24,805 nt of DNA from UBA4416 sp046594225. GTDB taxonomy: Bacteria; Bacteroidota; Bacteroidia; B-17B0; Aurantibacillaceae. The DNA lies in NCBI GenBank assembly GCA_046594225.1, contig JBKJPW010000036.1, forward strand, positions 1-24,805, read 5' to 3'. Below, piece after piece: positions 23,073-24,805 of this stretch (positions are counted from its first letter, which is position 1; every line of letters starts with the position of its first letter). Below the pieces are notes generated by a model. The model ran no database searches and had not been told where the DNA came from. It was given only the letters and a program-made list of their open reading frames with translations. The position numbers and the translations under genes are program-made.

Positions 23073-23091
23073 GTCCCCAAAAAAGAGGGAC
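23073..23091 (+). terminator. Weak hairpin between tRNA-Gly and tRNA-Thr(GGT)
   Basis: GTCCC (23073-23077) pairs with GGGAC (23087-23091), followed by TTTTCG. It might partly end the first tRNA transcript or separate tuf expression from the first three tRNAs. The 195-nt gap here has no gene. Confidence 0.35.
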
Positions 23092-23113
23092 TTTTCGTGT
23101 ATACAAGAGTAAA

Positions 23114-23125
23114 GTTCTTTAAAAT
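23114..23125 (+). promoter_or_regulatory. boxA-like sequence, copy 2
   Basis: GTTCTTTAAAAT repeats the sequence of copy 1 at 22619 and again precedes a tRNA gene. It follows the weak hairpin, a place where antitermination would matter. Confidence 0.4.
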
Positions 23126-23145
23126 AAAGCAAACAGCAGAGTCAA

Positions 23146-23169
23146 AAATATGACTTAAAGATCATATTT
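23146..23169 (+). other. Perfect 8-bp hairpin just before tRNA-Thr(GGT)
   Basis: AAATATGA (23146-23153) pairs with TCATATTT (23162-23169) around an 8-nt loop, ending 4 nt before the tRNA. It may guide 5' processing. Confidence 0.4.
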
Positions 23170-23173
23170 GAAA

Positions 23174-23245
23174 GCTGTTGTAGCTCAGTGGTAGAGCACC
23201 TCCTTGGTAAGGAGGAGGTCGGCGGTTCAATCCCGCTCAACAGCT
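23174..23245 (+). tRNA. tRNA-Thr (anticodon GGT)
   Basis: The acceptor GCTGTTG (23174-23180) pairs with CAACAGC (23238-23244). The anticodon stem CCTCC/GGAGG has loop TTGGTAA, anticodon GGT. T-arm GCGGTTCAATCCCGC is normal; length 72 nt, CCA not encoded. It lies just upstream of tuf. Confidence 0.97.
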
Positions 23246-23252
23246 CAAAAGT

Positions 23253-23318
23253 GAGGTGTGGCGGTTCTCCCTCCCGATAGCTATCGGGAAGTATCGGGAC
23301 CAGCTCAACAGCTCAAAA
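23253..23318 (+). pseudogene. 3' part of a duplicated tRNA-Thr(GGT) with a palindrome in its T-arm
   Basis: GAGGTGTGGCGGTTC (23253-23267) resembles the variable loop and T-stem of the tRNA just upstream (GAGGTCGGCGGTTC). GCTCAACAGCTCAAAA (23303-23318) is identical to that tRNA's 3' end and flank (23235-23250). Between them lies the palindrome and a second TATCGGGA. It belongs to the tuf leader. No acceptor 5' half or anticodon is present. Confidence 0.6.
23272..23289. repeat. CCCGATAGCTATCGGG palindrome, copy 2
   Basis: TCCCGATAGCTATCGGGA is a perfect 18-bp palindrome. Its right arm is repeated once more (TATCGGGA at 23292-23299). Confidence 0.75.
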
Positions 23319-23377
23319 AAAGAGAGAAAAACAAATAATTAAATAATTAATAATAATAACAAATAAACAAAATAACA

Positions 23378-24565
23378 ATGGCTAAAGAAAAATTCGACCG
23401 TTCCAAACCACACGTAAACATTGGAACAATTGGTCACGTAGATCACGGTAAAACTACATTAACAGCTGCAATTACTACTGTATTGGCATCTAAAGGTTTA
23501 TCAGAAGTAAGAGATTTCTCTTCTATTGATAATGCTCCTGAAGAAAAAGAACGTGGTATTACTATTAATACTTCACACGTTGAGTATCAAACAGCTACAC
23601 GTCACTATGCTCACGTAGATTGTCCAGGTCACGCGGATTATGTAAAAAACATGATTACGGGTGCTGCACAAATGGACGGAGCTATTTTAGTAGTTGCTTC
23701 TACTGATGGACCTATGCCTCAAACTCGTGAGCATATCTTATTAGCTCGTCAAGTTGGTGTTCCTACAATCGTTGTATTCATGAATAAAGTGGATATGGTT
23801 GAAGATCCTGAGTTATTGGAATTAGTTGAAATGGAAATTCGTGAATTATTATCATTCTATAAGTTTGATGGTGATAACACACCTATCATCCAAGGTTCTG
23901 CTTTAGGTGGTTTAAATAACGATCCAAAATGGGTTGATAAAATTATGGAATTAATGGATGCTGTAGATTCTTACATTCCATTACCTCCACGTGAAAAAGA
24001 AAAACCATTCTTAATGCCGGTTGAAGATGTATTTACAATTACTGGTCGTGGAACTGTAGCTACAGGTCGTATCGAAACAGGTGTAATTAACTCTAACGAT
24101 CCAGTTGAGATCTTAGGTATGGGTGATGAAAAATTAACTTCTACTGTTACAGGTGTTGAGATGTTCCGTAAAATTTTAGATTACGGTGAGGCTGGAGATA
24201 ACGTAGGTTTATTATTACGTGGTATTGACAAAGCTGATATCCGTCGTGGTATGGTTATCGTAAAACCAGGTTCTATCAAAGCTCACAAAAAATTCAAAGC
24301 TGAGGTTTATATCTTGAAAAAAGAAGAAGGTGGACGTCATACTCCATTCCATAACAAATACCGTCCTCAGTTTTACTTACGTACAACTGACGTAACTGGA
24401 GAAATTGATTTACCAACAGGTCGTGACATGGTTATGCCTGGTGATAACGTAACAATTACAGTTAAATTAATTGTACCGGTTGCGATGGATAAAGGATTAC
24501 GTTTTGCGATCCGTGAAGGTGGTAGAACAGTTGGTGCTGGTCAGGCAACTGAGATCATCAAGTAA
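23378..24565 (+). CDS. tuf: Elongation factor Tu
   Basis: EF-Tu brings aminoacyl-tRNA to the ribosome with GTP. The 395-residue product is full length. G1 is GHVDHGKT (19-26), G2 is in RGITINTSHVEY, G3 is DCPGHADY (near 81), G4 is NKVD (near 136) and G5 is GSALGG. Domains 2 and 3 follow (VEDVFTITGRGTVATGRIE, GGRHTPFHNKYRPQFYLRTTDV). The codon use (CGT, GGT, GTA) is more biased than in neighbouring genes, as expected for a highly expressed gene. The leader (23319-23377) is A/T-rich, nearly free of G and without a Shine-Dalgarno sequence. No promoter is seen after tRNA-Thr, so it is probably read with the tRNAs from 22567. Confidence 0.99.
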   Translation: MAKEKFDRSKPHVNIGTIGHVDHGKTTLTAAITTVLASKGLSEVRDFSSIDNAPEEKERGITINTSHVEYQTATRHYAHVDCPGHADYVKNMITGAAQMDGAILVVASTDGPMPQTREHILLARQVGVPTIVVFMNKVDMVEDPELLELVEMEIRELLSFYKFDGDNTPIIQGSALGGLNNDPKWVDKIMELMDAVDSYIPLPPREKEKPFLMPVEDVFTITGRGTVATGRIETGVINSNDPVEILGMGDEKLTSTVTGVEMFRKILDYGEAGDNVGLLLRGIDKADIRRGMVIVKPGSIKAHKKFKAEVYILKKEEGGRHTPFHNKYRPQFYLRTTDVTGEIDLPTGRDMVMPGDNVTITVKLIVPVAMDKGLRFAIREGGRTVGAGQATEIIK

Positions 24566-24590
24566 TAAATAATAAAAAATGTAGCATAAC

Positions 24591-24614
24591 AGTGCCCCGA
24601 AATATCGGGGTGCT
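24591..24614 (+). terminator. Intrinsic terminator after tuf
   Basis: AGTGCCCCGA (24591-24600) pairs with TCGGGGTGCT (24605-24614), with an AATA loop and GTTTTC after. Two wobble pairs lie at the base. It separates tuf from tRNA-Trp at least partly. Confidence 0.7.
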
Positions 24615-24686
24615 GTTTTCTACTAAATAATGGGTGTACTTCAAAAGTATATTTTTGAGGTTTGGATAACACGATTTGGAGAATAA

Positions 24687-24757
24687 ACAGGTGTAGTTCA
24701 AGGGTAGAATAGAGGTCTCCAAAACCTTTGATGGGAGTTCGAATCTCTCCACCTGTG
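24687..24757 (+). tRNA. tRNA-Trp (anticodon CCA)
   Basis: The acceptor ACAGGTG (24687-24693) pairs with CACCTGT (24750-24756), and the discriminator is G. The D-arm is GTTC/GAAT. The anticodon stem GAGGT/ACCTT has loop CTCCAAA, anticodon CCA. T-arm GGGAG/CTCTC is normal. In other bacteria this position precedes secE-nusG. Confidence 0.95.
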
Positions 24758-24768
24758 CAAGTAAGAAA

Positions 24769-24805
24769 AGTTGAAAGTTAAAAAGTTTCAAGTTAAAAGT
24801 TAAAA
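24769..24805 (+). repeat. AGTTAAA-rich repetitive stretch at window end
   Basis: AGTTGAAAG, AGTTAAAAAG, AGTTTCA, AGTTAAAAGTTAAAA: several near-copies of AGTTAAA in 37 nt. It continues past the window and may be part of an interspersed repeat or simple low-complexity spacer. Confidence 0.4.

Noticed and set aside
22624..23106. Minus-strand frame of 160 codons with text such as EDSNLRSRNNRF
   Set aside because: It is the antisense of three tRNA genes, a familiar source of false proteins.
24558..24791. Minus-strand frame of 77 codons over tRNA-Trp
   Set aside because: It is antisense to the tRNA-Trp gene and the tuf terminator.

Overview
The window looks like chromosomal DNA of a low-GC Bacteroidota, probably a free-living Flavobacteriales- or Cytophaga-like lineage. 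The evidence is the -33/-7 promoter pattern (TTTG then TAnnTTTG), the general lack of Shine-Dalgarno sequences, a secreted protein made of lamin-tail and Ig-like modules, a GIN/DUF2807 protein fused to a barrel-like domain, a TPR-SpoIIE phosphatase, and a tRNA-tuf-tRNA-Trp block that would lead into secE. No phage, IS transposase, CRISPR array or rRNA gene is visible.

Layout. 1-9434 is mostly housekeeping: a cut-off SRPBCC protein (-), a Nudix CoA pyrophosphatase (+), asnS (-), a small secreted protein (-), an Nfu-type Fe-S scaffold (+), a secreted lamin-tail protein coupled to a ComF-like phosphoribosyltransferase (-), and asd (+). 9435-10008 has no real gene but holds four hairpins, two matching mini-ORF leaders and a 21-bp-spaced direct repeat. 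10009-17006 is all minus strand: a GIN/DUF2807 envelope protein, an alpha/beta hydrolase, a receiver-only response regulator, a HisKA_2-type membrane histidine kinase, a seven-helix protein resembling Pyr4-type terpene cyclases, and an FAD-dependent desaturase-like oxidoreductase. The last two overlap by 4 nt and form the most suggestive uncharacterised pair. 17198-19336 is the TPR-SpoIIE phosphatase, followed by a relic of a similar C-terminus. 19424-22505 holds an O-methyltransferase, rnhB, two divergent peroxiredoxins and a VOC protein. 22642-24757 is the stable-RNA/tuf block tRNA-Thr(TGT), tRNA-Tyr(GTA), tRNA-Gly(TCC), tRNA-Thr(GGT), tuf, tRNA-Trp(CCA), with a very good promoter and two boxA-like sequences.

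The most distinctive feature is the density of small palindromic, MITE-like sequences between genes. There is a ~165-bp imperfect palindrome at 361-528. Two members of one family with 9-bp perfect terminal inverted repeats lie in opposite orientations at 1169-1390 and 20676-20782, and the longer one contains an ORF6N-domain relic. A CATATAAG-type inverted repeat lies at 4166-4230. Two copies of a CCCGATAGCTATCGGG palindrome each sit inside a partial duplicate of the neighbouring tRNA gene, one in a D-loop and one in a T-arm.

All calls come from reading the sequence and from memory of protein families; no database search was run. Several start codons were moved downstream of the longest reading frame because of signal peptides or promoter positions.
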